This document shows, in pieces, positions 23,181 to 35,087 of a stretch of 64,000 nt of DNA (positions within the stretch are counted from its first letter, which is position 1; each line of letters starts with the position of its first letter). The position numbers and the translations under genes were made by a program. The notes under the pieces are model-generated. The model was not told the DNA's origin and ran no database searches. It saw only the letters and a list, made by a program, of their open reading frames with translations. The DNA comes from Malus domestica (lineage: Eukaryota > Streptophyta > Magnoliopsida > Rosales > Rosaceae): contig NC_091677.1 of NCBI RefSeq assembly GCF_042453785.1, positions 6,667,501 through 6,731,500 of the forward strand. Reading direction: 5' to 3'.

Positions 23181-23231
23181 AATAGTGATATCAATTCTCT
23201 AAAAAAAAAAAAAAAAAAATAGTGATATCAA
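23181..23231 (+). mobile_element. Minimal poly(A) retro-insertion with 14-bp target duplication
   Basis: AATAGTGATATCAA occurs at 23181-23194 and again at 23218-23231. Between them lies only TTCTCT followed by ~18 A. This is the footprint of target-primed reverse transcription that copied just a poly(A) tail plus six bases of some transcript. Confidence 0.75.
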
Positions 23232-23486
23232 AAGATATTTGATTCAAGCATGTCAACTTGTGATTGGGCAAGGATTTGTGCAGCCAATAAGCACATGAGC
23301 ATCAACCTTTAGTCGAGAATCTATTCAATTGAATTGAAAGGGGCACCACCAGCACCAAAGGTCCTATAAATAATAATAAACATTCTGAAAGAGTGAGATA
23401 GAAACGGTTTGTTGATGTCGAAAGCAGGATATGGATTAGGCAACGCATGACATACATGGCTTTGTCACTATTAGATACCTTTGGAT

Positions 23487-23515
23487 ATATATACACACAC
23501 ACACACACATATATA
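23487..23515. repeat. (TA)n(CA)n(TA)n microsatellite
   Basis: TATATATACACACACACACACACATATATA-type simple repeat. Potentially polymorphic; no other role seen. Confidence 0.9.
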
Positions 23516-23559
23516 GAGAACAATTACTTGCCTTATCTCTTTTAGGATGAATTCATGCT

Positions 23560-23830
23560 CACACTTAAATAAGGTTTCTTCACTATAAAAGTTTTATAAT
23601 CACAACCATTAAATTTTCAACCTTCATTTGAAGGTATCTCAATGCAAATTTATTCGAATTAGAAACCAGTTAGTCATTCAAGTGTGATAAATAAATTAAC
23701 AGTTCATCATGAATATGTTATTTATACCTAGATTGTTGATTTACGAGACACATTTGTATGACTAAACGGTTTCCGACTGAATAATTATTTGAATGGATAA
23801 TCTTCAAATGATGGTTTAAAATTAAACGGT
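23560..23830. repeat. Imperfect foldback, MITE-like
   Basis: The segment around AACCTTCATTTGAAGG...AGAAACCAGTTAGTCATTCAAGTGTG (23618-23690) is approximately complementary to the one around TGTATGACTAAACGGTTTC...TTCAAATGATGGTTT (23752-23820). Arms are diverged and ends unclear. Confidence 0.45.
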
Positions 23831-23889
23831 TTCAATTATAAATTTCTAATATAAATATACATTATTTGCAAATCCAAGCATTACCCATA

Positions 23890-24045
23890 GAGTAGTGCTA
23901 TTTACACATAATTTTTAACTTCACACACGCCCTTATTTATTTTTTGTTCATTGTTCTTCTTCAATTCATTTAATCTGATGATTGAAAATTAAGAGGATGA
24001 GTGAATAATAAAAATAAGTGTGTAAATAACACCACCCTTATCCAT
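23890..24045. mobile_element. Small MITE-like inverted repeat (~150 bp)
   Basis: The left end AGTAGTGCTATTTACACA is mirrored by TGTGTAAATAACACCACC at the right end. The interior also pairs (CGCCCTTATTTATT with AATAAAAATAAGTG). No ORF; family not assigned. Confidence 0.5.
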
Positions 24046-24049
24046 ATAT

Positions 24050-24878
24050 ACACACACTTAGCTTAGATTAGCATGCACTAAATATGTATAGATATCCAAA
24101 TCAAATTCCATGTTTTAATAATTAATATGAGTGTGACTTTTTTTTTTTGTCGAAAAATATGAGTGTGGCTTAGCCAGCCTTATTCATGGCTAAAATTCAG
24201 TTATTATGTTGCTTTCTATGTTTTTCTCCTCCAACTCCATACCAGATATGCCCATTCATTACCACTATACTATGAATAGTTGTCCTTTTTGGTTTTAGAC
24301 TTTTAATGTTAATAATAGTGTACATATTTCAGATATGCTCACCTTTTCTTGGATCTCGATTTTTTCCTCTCTATTTTCCTTCCCCTTCCGTTCCTTCCTA
24401 TTTGAACGTTTTATTTCAACATCTTGTGTATAGAGAGAGAAAGACAAAGAGGAAAGTGAGAGAAGATGAGAGGGTAGGAGAGAAGATTTGAAGGGAAGAG
24501 AATCTTACTCCCATTTTCTCTCTGTTGAATCAAAATGCTTATACAAATCTTAGACCAAATCACTATGTCCATTGGAAAATAAGCTTTGTTTTTCTTTTGT
24601 TATAAAGGGATGGAGTTCTTCACCTTACAATAAATTTTGAAACAATGATCACGTGTTGTGATCACCATAAATTACGCAATAACGAAATCTCTAACAAAGA
24701 TATGAGATGATTTTAATTCTGAAACATGAATAGTTAGAATCAGTTCACACGTATACAACACTCGTCTTCATATGAATTTAATGAATATTGTAAGATGAGA
24801 GCAGACATATTATGTCCGTACAGTGTGCCATGTGATCTATTGATCAATAATTGAGCAAAATACATAAATATGGTAACC
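24050..24878. other. Intergenic, nothing recognised
   Basis: Low-complexity AT-rich DNA with a GA-rich purine run near 24430-24500. No gene, repeat pair or element end was found. Confidence 0.4.
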
Positions 24879-24881
24879 TAA

Positions 24882-25175
24882 GGGTGCGTTTGGTACGCGG
24901 AACGGAACGGGACGGGACGGGACGGAACGGGACGGGACGGTACGGAACGAAGGTGTAATTTTTGAAAAAGACATGGGGTATATTTGTCTTAAAATGGTAA
25001 AATATTGCGTTCCACAAACGTGGAACAAACCCGTTCCAGGGGGGAGGTGGAACGCAAAAACACTCAAAATCTGTCCCGTGGAACAACCCGTTCCACCCAT
25101 TTTTGGCGCACCAAACGCGGGACGGAACGCCTCGTCCCGTTCCGTCCCGTCCCGTCCCACGTACCAAACGCACCC
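24882..25175. mobile_element. Tourist-like MITE, copy 2
   Basis: A 294-bp sister of 21995-22279 with the same TIR GGGTGCGTTTGGTACG, pentamer arrays and TAA duplications (24879-24881, 25176-25178). The interiors (GACATGGGGTATATTTGTC, GGTGGAACGCAAAAACAC) are nearly identical, so the two copies are of similar young age. Confidence 0.9.
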
Positions 25176-25178
25176 TAA

Positions 25179-27203
25179 TAGAACCTTAACTCAGCCGTGG
25201 TGTCGCCGTAATATACTATTTCTTCCGGGGACCAAACAGACACTTTAAACTATGATTAAATCTGCTGACGTGAACAAAACGACACAAAAGTTGGCGTTTA
25301 AATTTAGTCGGTGAGCTTAACTGGCCCTTGTCAGATAGATTCCCAGATGAGTGACAGCTAAAATCTGCTTCCCTTTTTTCAGATACCCATTTTTTTTTTC
25401 CAATTTTTCTTATGACTTCTGACTTTTCTGAAAAAAAAGCAGATAAAATTGCTTTTTTCAAAAGCGCTTTTTCTGACCTACAATTTTATTTCCACACCCT
25501 AACGTTTATGACAAAAATATTCCAGCGCTCCTCATCCAGACGGGCTTCTGGAAAAAGTCAAGATTTATGACCGTTTTCGTAATTTTGTTTTCAGCGGATA
25601 TTTAAATATATTAATTTTTGTGGGCTTTCAATGATCTAAACAAAAAGCCCATAATAATCATTCGACGAAACACGTGAGGCCCATAGAAAAGCTGGCGGCT
25701 ATTATTGACGGTACCGTCTTTTACAGTAAGAAAACTTTTGAAACTTAGTTTTCCGGTGTCCCTTAATTTATCACGTTACGCGCGTGGGGTAAGCGTGGCA
25801 ACACAAACACTACCATGGCAAATGTTTTTTTATTTATTTATTTTTTTTAATTCTAATTTTAGTCCAAATAAAACTTCTTAAGGTATTTTTCTTTTATTTA
25901 ATTTTTCAAAAAAAAGGGATGGAAATATGGAATTAATATATGGTCTATTGTTTTTATTAAGCACAAGTATTAGTAACATAACAAAAATGCATTCCTAGTT
26001 TTCTCTTTAGGTTGATTCAACTTTTAAAGATTTTGTTCATGATTATCATATGATCTGGCGACACTCAATTTTTATTTTGTTGAAAGAGATATTTTTTTTA
26101 GACAGAGCACACAATTATTGCGCTCAATTCTCACAAAAATACATGGTAGTCATTAAGGTTTTTGTTTTCATGCTTCTAAAGAGCAAAATACACCCAAAAA
26201 AATATCGTCCCACGTTTAAGATGTGCAATTCAGTAGCCACAAATTTAGATGGACTCACACGATTCAAGCATCCTCACAATATTTATCCCAAAATTTATAA
26301 GTGGCAGAAAAGTAAAAATATTTTGAGATATTATTATTCTTAGAAGATGAATCTCAAATATAATAAATTTCACGCGCGCCCCAGAGAGAGCGTGGACTTA
26401 ATGTTCACCCTTTTTTCTTACGAGGAGATATGCATGACATACACGCACAGGCATTGACACATACAGTGTTCCTCAGTACAAGAAGTTTAGAGAGAGAAAG
26501 ATAGTGGAAGGAGAGAGAAAGAAAGAACAGAAAGCAGAGAGAGAAAGAAGAGTTTCAGAGCTTCACAACACCTCCACCTTCCTCCTTCCTCCTTCCTCCT
26601 TCCTCACTCTGTCTCCACCTTCTCTGCAGTTTCCTCTGCCTTTTTCTCCACCTCTTTCTTTTCTCCCAAGGCTTAAAAAAACAATTTCCGGTAAATATAA
26701 ATCCAAGTTATGACGCGATAATTATGTTCGCATCCCTCACTTCATTGCTTTCCATTTGCATCTTAGCGTCTAAGGTTTTTTTATCTTGTCCTGCTAAAAA
26801 CATCCCAGACAAGCAATCACTTCCTTTTCCGCAAAGCTCTCTGCATTTCCTGCATTATTTAATTCAATAATTTCCATTGGTTTCACTCAGCATTTGGTTA
26901 ATTAGTATTTCACCTCTCCATTTTCTCTGTAAGTTCATCTCGTTGCTTTTTTACATGAACCATATGCTTGTCTGTATGTTTGATTCTCTTATGGGGTTGT
27001 TTATCTTTGAATTTTGGCAATTGGGTTTTCGTTTTCTGGGAAGTTAAGATCATGGGTTGTTTTCTGTTTATATAAAGTATTAATTTTTGTTATTTAATAA
27101 TCCCTTTTAATTTGTTTTTTAATTGCTTTTCAGATTGGAAGATGATGTGTGAGTGATTGGATAGAGAAGAGGGGATTGAGAAGTAAGCTAAAATTTGAGA
27201 GCA
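25179..27203 (+). promoter_or_regulatory. Intergenic region, promoter and 5' UTR of SRF gene
   Basis: 25179-26400 shows no gene. 26480-26560 is a GA-rich purine tract (AGAGAGAGAAAG...) and 26570-26640 a CTTCCTC pyrimidine tract, typical of plant 5' leaders. A likely 5'-UTR intron begins at GGTAAATAT (26691) or nearby and ends at TTGCTTTTCAG (27134), placing a short leader exon next to the ATG at 27204. Transcription start is not resolved. Confidence 0.45.
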
Positions 27204-30200
27204 ATGGGAAGGAAGAGATCTGTTTTGGAGCACAAGAAGTTGAAGATCTATGCTGAGGTTTCAGTGGGGTTGCTTCTGATCTACTTTGCTCAAGTTTCTC
27301 TTGGAGCAACTAGTTCTACTGATGGTAATTCTCTACTTATTCGATCGATTTTTCGCTATAATGTGGCTTCCGTCTGGTAGTTTCGGAGTTCATATGCGTT
27401 AGTTTAGTGAAATTGTGTGTGGAAATATGTTGACTTGATTGTTTTTCTTAGTTCATATGGTTAATTGGAGATGTAAACACTTATTGTATGTGTTTTACTT
27501 GTGGTTTGATCAGTTGCTGCAATTAACAACTTACATGCTTCGCTTGGCACACCTGTTCTTCCCGGGTGGACTTCTGCTGGAGGAGACCCGTGTGGTGAAG
27601 CATGGCAAGGTGTTCAATGCAACGATTCTATAATATTGGGAATGTACGTTAATCTCTTTGCTCGACTTCTTTTATTGATATAATTTTTTTTTCGTAACAT
27701 GTTAATTGTCAGTGGCTTATGGTTCTAATGATTTTATAGTGTTCTTAATGGCGCTAATTTGGGAGGAGAACTGGGTGAACACTTGGGAATGTTTTCTTCA
27801 ATACGGGCAATGTAAGTTGTACTCTCTTTTTCTGGTTGAACTTGATGATTGTGTACGTGTGCGAGATTGCTGGTTTGTTATATCTTTTGCTCCAAATTAA
27901 TTTTTTTCATTCACTGGCATTAAAATCCTTTACATTGTTCTTCATTTCAAGACAAAACAGGCAAAATGGGAGTGATATGCAGGATGGGGCGATTGCGAGT
28001 AGAGTTAGGTTTGATTAGTTTGTATGGGCTTTTTGTGTTTAAGGTCACCACATTTTTTTTTACTCGAGTTATTTACTTTGGATGATAGTGTGGGGTGCAA
28101 AGCTCATCACTAGATGGTTTTCAACATGCTCATTAGGATGATAGTGCATTTGACAAGTGACTTGTTTCCATGGAGTGTGAGTGCGCTGCATATAGAATGC
28201 AAATTGTCGGGAAAAGATCGTAGAATACTTGCCTCATATCATAATATGTAGCTGACCTTATGTTTTTGATACATTTGTGGACCTTTGACATTGGTGTTTG
28301 TGTGCAGAGATCTAAGCAACAACCATATCGGGGGAAGTATTCCATCCAGTTTACCTGCTACCCTGCAAAGCTTGTACGTGAACCCTCTTTATGAAATAAT
28401 AATTTTGTACTGCATATATTAAATACTAGCCCCAGACTGCTGATTATTTCCTACCTGTTGTGCTCACATCCTTGTGCAAAAGATTTGATAGTCTTTACCT
28501 TTGGCAGTTTTCTTTCAGCTAACCAATTCACCGGAAGCATCCCAGATTCTATAGCCTCGTTAGCTGTGCTCACAGCAATGTAAGTCATCAATTTGCTAGC
28601 TTTTGGTACAGCACAGCAGCTCCCAGTTTTTTATATAATTGTTTCTAAGATATACTATTTCGCCAATCAGGTCTCTTAATAATAATCAATTAACTGGAGA
28701 AATACCAGATTCCTTTCAGAGCATTCCAGGGTTGACCAACTTGTAGGTTCTTATTCTGAATTTTTCGGAATTATACTTTGGATGACTTTTGTTAACTATT
28801 AGTAGCTGATGTACACACTGACTTTTTGCAGAGATATTTCCAGTAACAATTTGAGCGGCCAACTGCCACCCTCTCTAGGAAGCCTGACAACTCTGACCAC
28901 TCTGTGAGTATCTTGTGTCAGGTTTTTATTATGCATAGTTTATCTCAATGAGTTGAGCTAACTCCTCTATTGGCAGACATTTGCAGAACAATCAGCTGTC
29001 TGGAACCCTCGACGTTTTGCAGGATCTTCCCCTAAGCGACTTGTAATCCTCTAAACAACTCATTTTGATTGTTATATACAGTAGTCAGAAGTTTATAGTT
29101 TTATCTTGCCTTCTGATTATGTCCACTGTTTCTTTCCCATCATAAATGATTTTCTGCCTTGTTGAACAGGAATATAGAGAACAACCTTTTTGCTGGACCC
29201 ATACCTGAAAAGTTGCTGAGCATCCCGAATTTCAAGTGCGGTTTCACACACAGTAGACTTATCTTTAAATGAAGCTTTAAGTTTTATTGGTATCAAGGAA
29301 AGAGATTCTCCACGTAGCTAAGAGCTAATTCTTATATTTTTAATGCAGAAAAGATGGGAATCCATTCAATGCTTCTCTTGCTCCAGTCCCTCCACCAACA
29401 TCACCCACATCTCCATCGAGTCCGCCAGCACCTCCGCTAGCATTTTGGGGACCACCTACTGGGAAAACGCCTGGCAGAAGTCCTCCAAAAAATGGGAAAT
29501 CGGCTGATGGACCATCTTCACAAGATGCATCAAATTCTGGAAAACCGAAGAAATTTCTAACTAAGAAAAGGGTGGTTGGAATATCAATTGGAGGGGCTTT
29601 GGTGTTTATTATTTTGATTCTAGCGATTCTGTTTTTCATGCCAAGACGTAGTAGACGAAGAGAAGAGGCTGACAGAATTTCCAAGCGGCATCAAATAGGT
29701 GCATATACAGGTGACAGGGAAAACCCTCCCAGGGACGATGGGTCCTTGGTGGTTCAACCAACCAATCAAATGCAGAAAGGTAAATTCTTTCACTTTTTTC
29801 TTCAGTTTAATTTGTTTCTTCGGTCGTCCATTTTCATTCATCTTATTCTAAGAAATTCACTAAAATTTTGGTTAACAGTTCCAAAAGAAGTTGTGAGGCC
29901 CAAAGAGGATAATGAGCCAGAAACCAGAAGAACATGGGCAATTCCGAAGCCAAATGATGAGCAAGACAGAAAGGTACATAGAATGGCCGCAGCACCAAAG
30001 CGAGAGGATAGTTTGAGTGCACTTGATTTGTATTCAATACCTCCTCCTCCTCCACCTCCCCCTCCTCCAACACTGCCTGTTCAGAAGGTCATTGTGAAGC
30101 CAACTGTGCCTACCAAACTGCCTACACAGAAGCCTTCCACCAAAAGTCCAAATCGTACAATTTCTGCGAAGTCGTTTACCATTGCTTCCCTTCAGCAACA

Positions 30201-32726
30201 TACAAACAGCTTCTCTCCGGATAACCTTCTAGGATCAGGCATGCTGGGAAGTGTCTATAGGGCACAGCTACCTAGCGGAAAGGTCTGTTTCTTTATGATG
30301 GCCTTTTCTTTTATTGCATCTTCTTAATGGCTGAGTTGTTAAATGAAATTTATGTTAGGCGCTTGTTGTTTTGCACCATTTTCGCAATTTTGTTGTGCTA
30401 GGTCCACCAGCATTGCTTGATAGTTTTCGACAGCCTTCTTGTTTACAGTTTATTTAGTATCTGCTCTGTGTACTTCAAACCGCAGAGTTCTTTTTGAACC
30501 ATATAATTGATCTAGTAGCGAAATAACCATATGGCATGTGTGCATCTAATTCTTTATATAGACATTCAGTGCTTCATGTTCATTATGTGATAAGTTTCTA
30601 AAAAACCAAAAACCATTTTTCCCTCCCTTCTAAGATTATATGAATTGATATGTAGAGAGATCCTATTTTCATCGAGATCAAGTGTCAAACTTGATCGGCA
30701 ATTTCAGGAAGACTTCATAATAATTTTTTTATCAATTTCACTTTAAACAGATAAGATGTGGATATTTTACTTTATAAAGACTAAAAGTTGGTCAAAGAGT
30801 TGCGTGAAGAGAATTATTTCATTTTTTTGGGTACTTTTGTATGCACGAAGACATTCTTCTCTCTTCCCATGTCATGTGCTTCTATCTAAAGCGATCAAGC
30901 AGTTTCTGTTATATGCATAGAATAGTTTAGAAACTGACACTATTCTTTTGGGATGCTTTTGCAGCTACTTGCAGTCAAGAAATTGGACAAGAGAGCTTCT
31001 AGTCAGCAGAAAGATGACGAGTTCCTTGAACTGGTAGACAACATTGACAGAATCAGGCATGCTAATGTTGTCGAGCTTATGGGTTACTGTGCAGAGCATG
31101 GTCAAAGGCTTCTTATCTATGAGTATTGCAGTAATGGTTCACTGCATGATGCTCTGCACATGGATGATGAATTCAAGAAGAAACTCCCCTGGAATGCTCG
31201 TATTAGAATGGCACTTGAAGCTGCAAGAGCCTTAGAGTGAGTACAATTTCCAAATTTACTCATTTGCACGTCTTTTTCCCTGATCACAATGGTAATAGGA
31301 GATACAGTGAGTCTAACTCCATTTTTATTTTGTTCGAGAAGGTATTTACATGAAATCTGTGAGCCACCTATTGTACACAGAAATTTCAAGGCTGCCAACC
31401 TTCTCCTTGATGATGACCTTTCCGTGCATGTTTCTGACTGTGGCTTGGCTCCATTGATTTCATCAGGCTCCGTTAGTCAGGTGAGTCATTGTTCTACATC
31501 TTTTCCAGAGTTGCTGCTTTTTGTCTACAAAAGTGTGGGTCATGATTCGTGAGTCATGACCAACATTGACGATTTTAAGTTTTTTTTCTTTCCGGGGAGA
31601 TGTATTGTATTCCTTTTTCATGGTTTTAATTAGTGGGAGAATTTGGTGTGATAAATGATTTTTCCATTTTGATTGAATATATAGAATAGATAAATAGCCT
31701 TCAAATGAGGAGTATTGATGAAAAAATAGTGTATGAATGGAAACGATTCCTTTGCATTTTAGATGGATGTAATTGTGCACTCTAGTGCAAGCCAATATTC
31801 CCTATATTTTTGTAGCTTTTGGGTCATTCCTGTTGGTTGGTTGACTTCATCTTCTGATCTCGAAGCTTGCTTATTGGACTATTGGTCTTCCTTGTTACTT
31901 TGTTTTTGAAAAACATGCAGTGTCTTGATTGTCTACTTAGTGCCATCCTCAATGCTACTTACTAATACTAACTTGTTTTTTACTTTCAGTTGTCAGGACA
32001 TCTGCTAGCGGCCTATGGTTATGGAGCTCCAGAATTTGAGTCTGGAATTTATACTCGTCAGAGTGATGTTTACAGCTTTGGGGTGGTAATGTTGGAACTA
32101 TTAACAGGCCGAAAGTCCTATGACAGGTGAAAAGAATAACAAATTCTTAATTGCATTCTCACTTCTTCCCGTCCACCCCTGATTTGATTTTGTATGTGAA
32201 AATTTTGAATTCACAGCACAAGGAGCCGAGGGGAGCAATTCCTTGTTAGATGGGCCACTACCCAGCTACATGACATTGATGCATTATCGAGGATGGTCGA
32301 TCCTTCTCTAAATGGACAATATCCTACAAAGTCTTTATCGCACTTTGCAGACATTATATCTCGATGCGTTCAGGTGAGCAACGTCATTTTGACTTCTTAA
32401 ATTATGCAGTTAATCAAGACTTTGTTTTATGGAGTTTGGGACGTAATATGCTTCAACACGGGCATCATTCGGTTGATAGACATAAGATACCTGGTATCTC
32501 TATTCGGTCAAGATATAATATGCTTTAAATGTTCATACACTCTTAGTTTTATTTACCACAAGTTTACTAATTCGATTTCAAAGCCAACCATATTCCTGAC
32601 GCGTATTATATTCTACAGTCGGAACCAGAGTTCAGGCCACCAATGTCTGAAGTTGTTCAAGACCTGTTAGACATGATACGGCGAGAGCCTAATGGCAGTG
32701 GATCAAGTGAAGACTCGCATTTATGA
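27204..32726 (+). CDS. SRF: STRUBBELIG-receptor-family LRR receptor-like kinase (atypical kinase)
   Basis: Sixteen exons, all GT-AG: 27204-27324, 27514-27643, 27740-27811, 28308-28373, 28508-28579, 28671-28742, 28832-28903, 28977-29042, 29170-29235, 29349-29779, 29879-30282, 30965-31236, 31342-31480, 31990-32126, 32217-32373 and 32619-32726. Phases agree and yield 794 residues. Signal peptide ~17-36; SUB-type N-terminal domain with [16 protein letters not shown]; about six LRRs each on a 66- or 72-nt exon; Pro/Ser-rich linker; membrane helix ~321-343; juxtamembrane Pro-run; kinase ~500-765. The glycine loop GSGMLG and Lys in LLAVKKL (~529) are kept, but HRD is HRN (627-629) and DFG is DCG (647-649), as in SRF proteins generally, so signalling is probably non-catalytic. 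SRFs act at the plasma membrane in cell morphogenesis and wall signalling. Closest to SRF3/SRF1 by impression only. Confidence 0.93.
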
Positions 32727-34941
32727 AAAAAGACCTAATGACCACACTAGTAATGATGGGGGTGCACCAGTTGTAGCTACTGCTAGAACCAAGAATAGAC
32801 ATGTGCGTAAACGTGCTGCAGATGATGGCCGGAACTATCACCATCGACGTTCGCATCACAAGCGTTTCCAGGGAGTGCTCGCTGCGATCAACTACGCTAG
32901 TTCTGGAATGTGAATAGCTCAACAGTCCGATATTGGTGTTCGATATTTTCTGGTCATTCAATTATTATTTAAACTCATGCAACGTCGTCTATCTTGCAAG
33001 AATGAGCTAACCCATTTGTTTAGCAATTATTGTTTGTCACTAAAAGTTCTTGATAGTGAATCATTTTCAGCTGCTGTATTTCTGTGATGCCTTGCAAAAC
33101 TTGATTTCTACCGGTTCAAATTGTTCTACTCCATTTCGTAACTGATATGCACTGCGAATTTTTCACGGATTGAAACGCGGAATCACTCATAAACAACGGC
33201 AGGAATTTGATTTGTTCAGCCATTTAGGCTCTTCATGCATCGCTTGATTTGATTGTAGTTTTAGCAACAAGTTGGGACTGCTTTAGTCAAGTAGTGAAGA
33301 TGAAGTTAAAACTGGTTTCAGTTTGAATGTTTCAACTTAAACATGGTGTTAGGATGGACACTTCATTGACATGCTACAAGTACAACCAATTTGGCTGCAT
33401 GTATTCCGATTTCCACGTATCCGCGTATTTGATAAATTATGATGTACACGTATCTGTGTATTTGATAAATTATGCTGTACTCGTGAAGAGATGTATTGAG
33501 AATATAAAAGTTCTTGGCAAAAAATATACGAGCATTATAGTTAATTTACTGTCTCGAATAATAAAATTTAATAATAACCAGTGGTGAATTGTTTTATGAG
33601 AAAACACAAATTGGAAACGTCCCAATACAAGTTACAACAAACAGCTCAATAAAAATTGGGAAAAGCCAGAAAACCCATTTAACAATAAGACAAAATCATA
33701 AAAGGAAAACCATAACCCTAATCCCATCAAGCGTGCCGCCACCGCCGCAACCGCCGCAACCGCTACGCCGACAGTTACAAAATGAGCCGCCCTAAGAAAA
33801 CCAAGTCCGCATTGAATTCATTTTGATTGGTCTTAATTGAAGCTATTTTAATTGGTGTCAAATAGTTAAAACAAATTTTTTTACCTTAGTGATTGTGGTT
33901 TTACTTAATCACCGCTTTGCACGCTCCCTTAATGCATTACCACAATGCAAGCCTAAAAGAGTTGAACGCAAATAGCTCCACCTTTTTCTTGTATAGATAT
34001 ATATAAATCCTTTTGGGTGCTAGTCCAATCTAATACATGACGATCTCATTCGCTTCTAAAATTCAAATTTAATTCTCTATCAATACTATTAAGAAAATAA
34101 ATTGCTTATTTTTAGTTAGGACTCTTGAAACTCTATGTTGATTTTATTTTGCCCTTTTTAACTCAAAAATCATCACTTATTCCTGAAACTTAAAATTTGT
34201 TCCACTTAGACTGGTAGACTCTCTCTTCTCTTAAACTTATAAGTCGCTTCCTAAACATATGTGGGTTCCAACACCTAATAAGACTATGTCACATGCTCAA
34301 TAAATTTAATTATAACTTTCTATTATGTGTTAACATTCAACAAATAGAGAATATTAAGTTTAATAGAAATTGAAGAGATAAAAAAGAAAAAAAAAGAAAT
34401 TGATGAGCCTAGAGCACCCAAATCAAATCCACATAAGAAATTAACAGATCTAAGACAATGTGAAACGAATTTTGAGTTTTATAAAGACAACTTTTAAGTT
34501 TTAGGAGGCAAAATATGATCAAAATCGAGTTTAGAAGACAAAATGAAGTGAACTTCGAGTTTTAGAAAGTAGAATTATGACTTTTGAGTTACGGAATGCA
34601 AGTGAGAATAAAATTGAATTTGGTATAGCTAAAAATAAGCCAAAATTAAATCTAGTGAGGTGACAGTCTTAATTAGATAAAATCATAAAATTGTGCCTCC
34701 AAATCTTACTGACAAAGAAATGACTATTAAATATGACTTATTTTTTACTTCCCAATTTTTAATGTCTGAAATATTACACGTGGGATAAAAAAAAAGGCCC
34801 CATGCCACGCTTCCCCGCCAAACGCTTTTATATATAATATTTTCTCTAATTTTCCGTTTCAATTTTCCCGGGAAACAAACAGCTCCCACTAAAACCAAGG
34901 CCGTACGTACACTCTTCGTTTCACCAATCGACCACAATAAC

Positions 34942-34974
<33 letters not shown>

Positions 34975-35087
34975 ATTTTTCATGATCGGCAATTCCGATT
35001 CCCGAAACCTCTAACTCTCGCATTCCCGATTAGGAATCCCATTGTTATCGCAGAGTCGCCAGAGCGTGGATCTCCTGGTTCGCTCCC
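32727..35087. other. SRF 3' UTR, intergenic DNA and SCAMP 5' leader
   Basis: 32727 to about 33330 is the likely SRF 3' UTR; an open frame there is out of phase with the gene. A 33-bp tandem duplication containing GTATTTGATAAATTATG lies at ~33414-33480. 33900-34700 shows nothing recognisable. A (CT)n tract at 34942-34975 precedes the SCAMP start codon and is typical of plant core promoters/5' UTRs. Confidence 0.45.

Noticed and set aside
29340..29684. 114-codon minus-strand ORF
   Set aside because: Shadow of SRF exon 10, whose proline-rich coding gives an open opposite strand.
32692..32913. 73-codon ORF after the SRF stop
   Set aside because: Out of frame with the kinase, which ends with a normal SRF-like tail at 32726; most likely 3' UTR.
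33589..33795. 68-codon ORF with a proline run
   Set aside because: Short, low-complexity end, no homology or splice context recognised.
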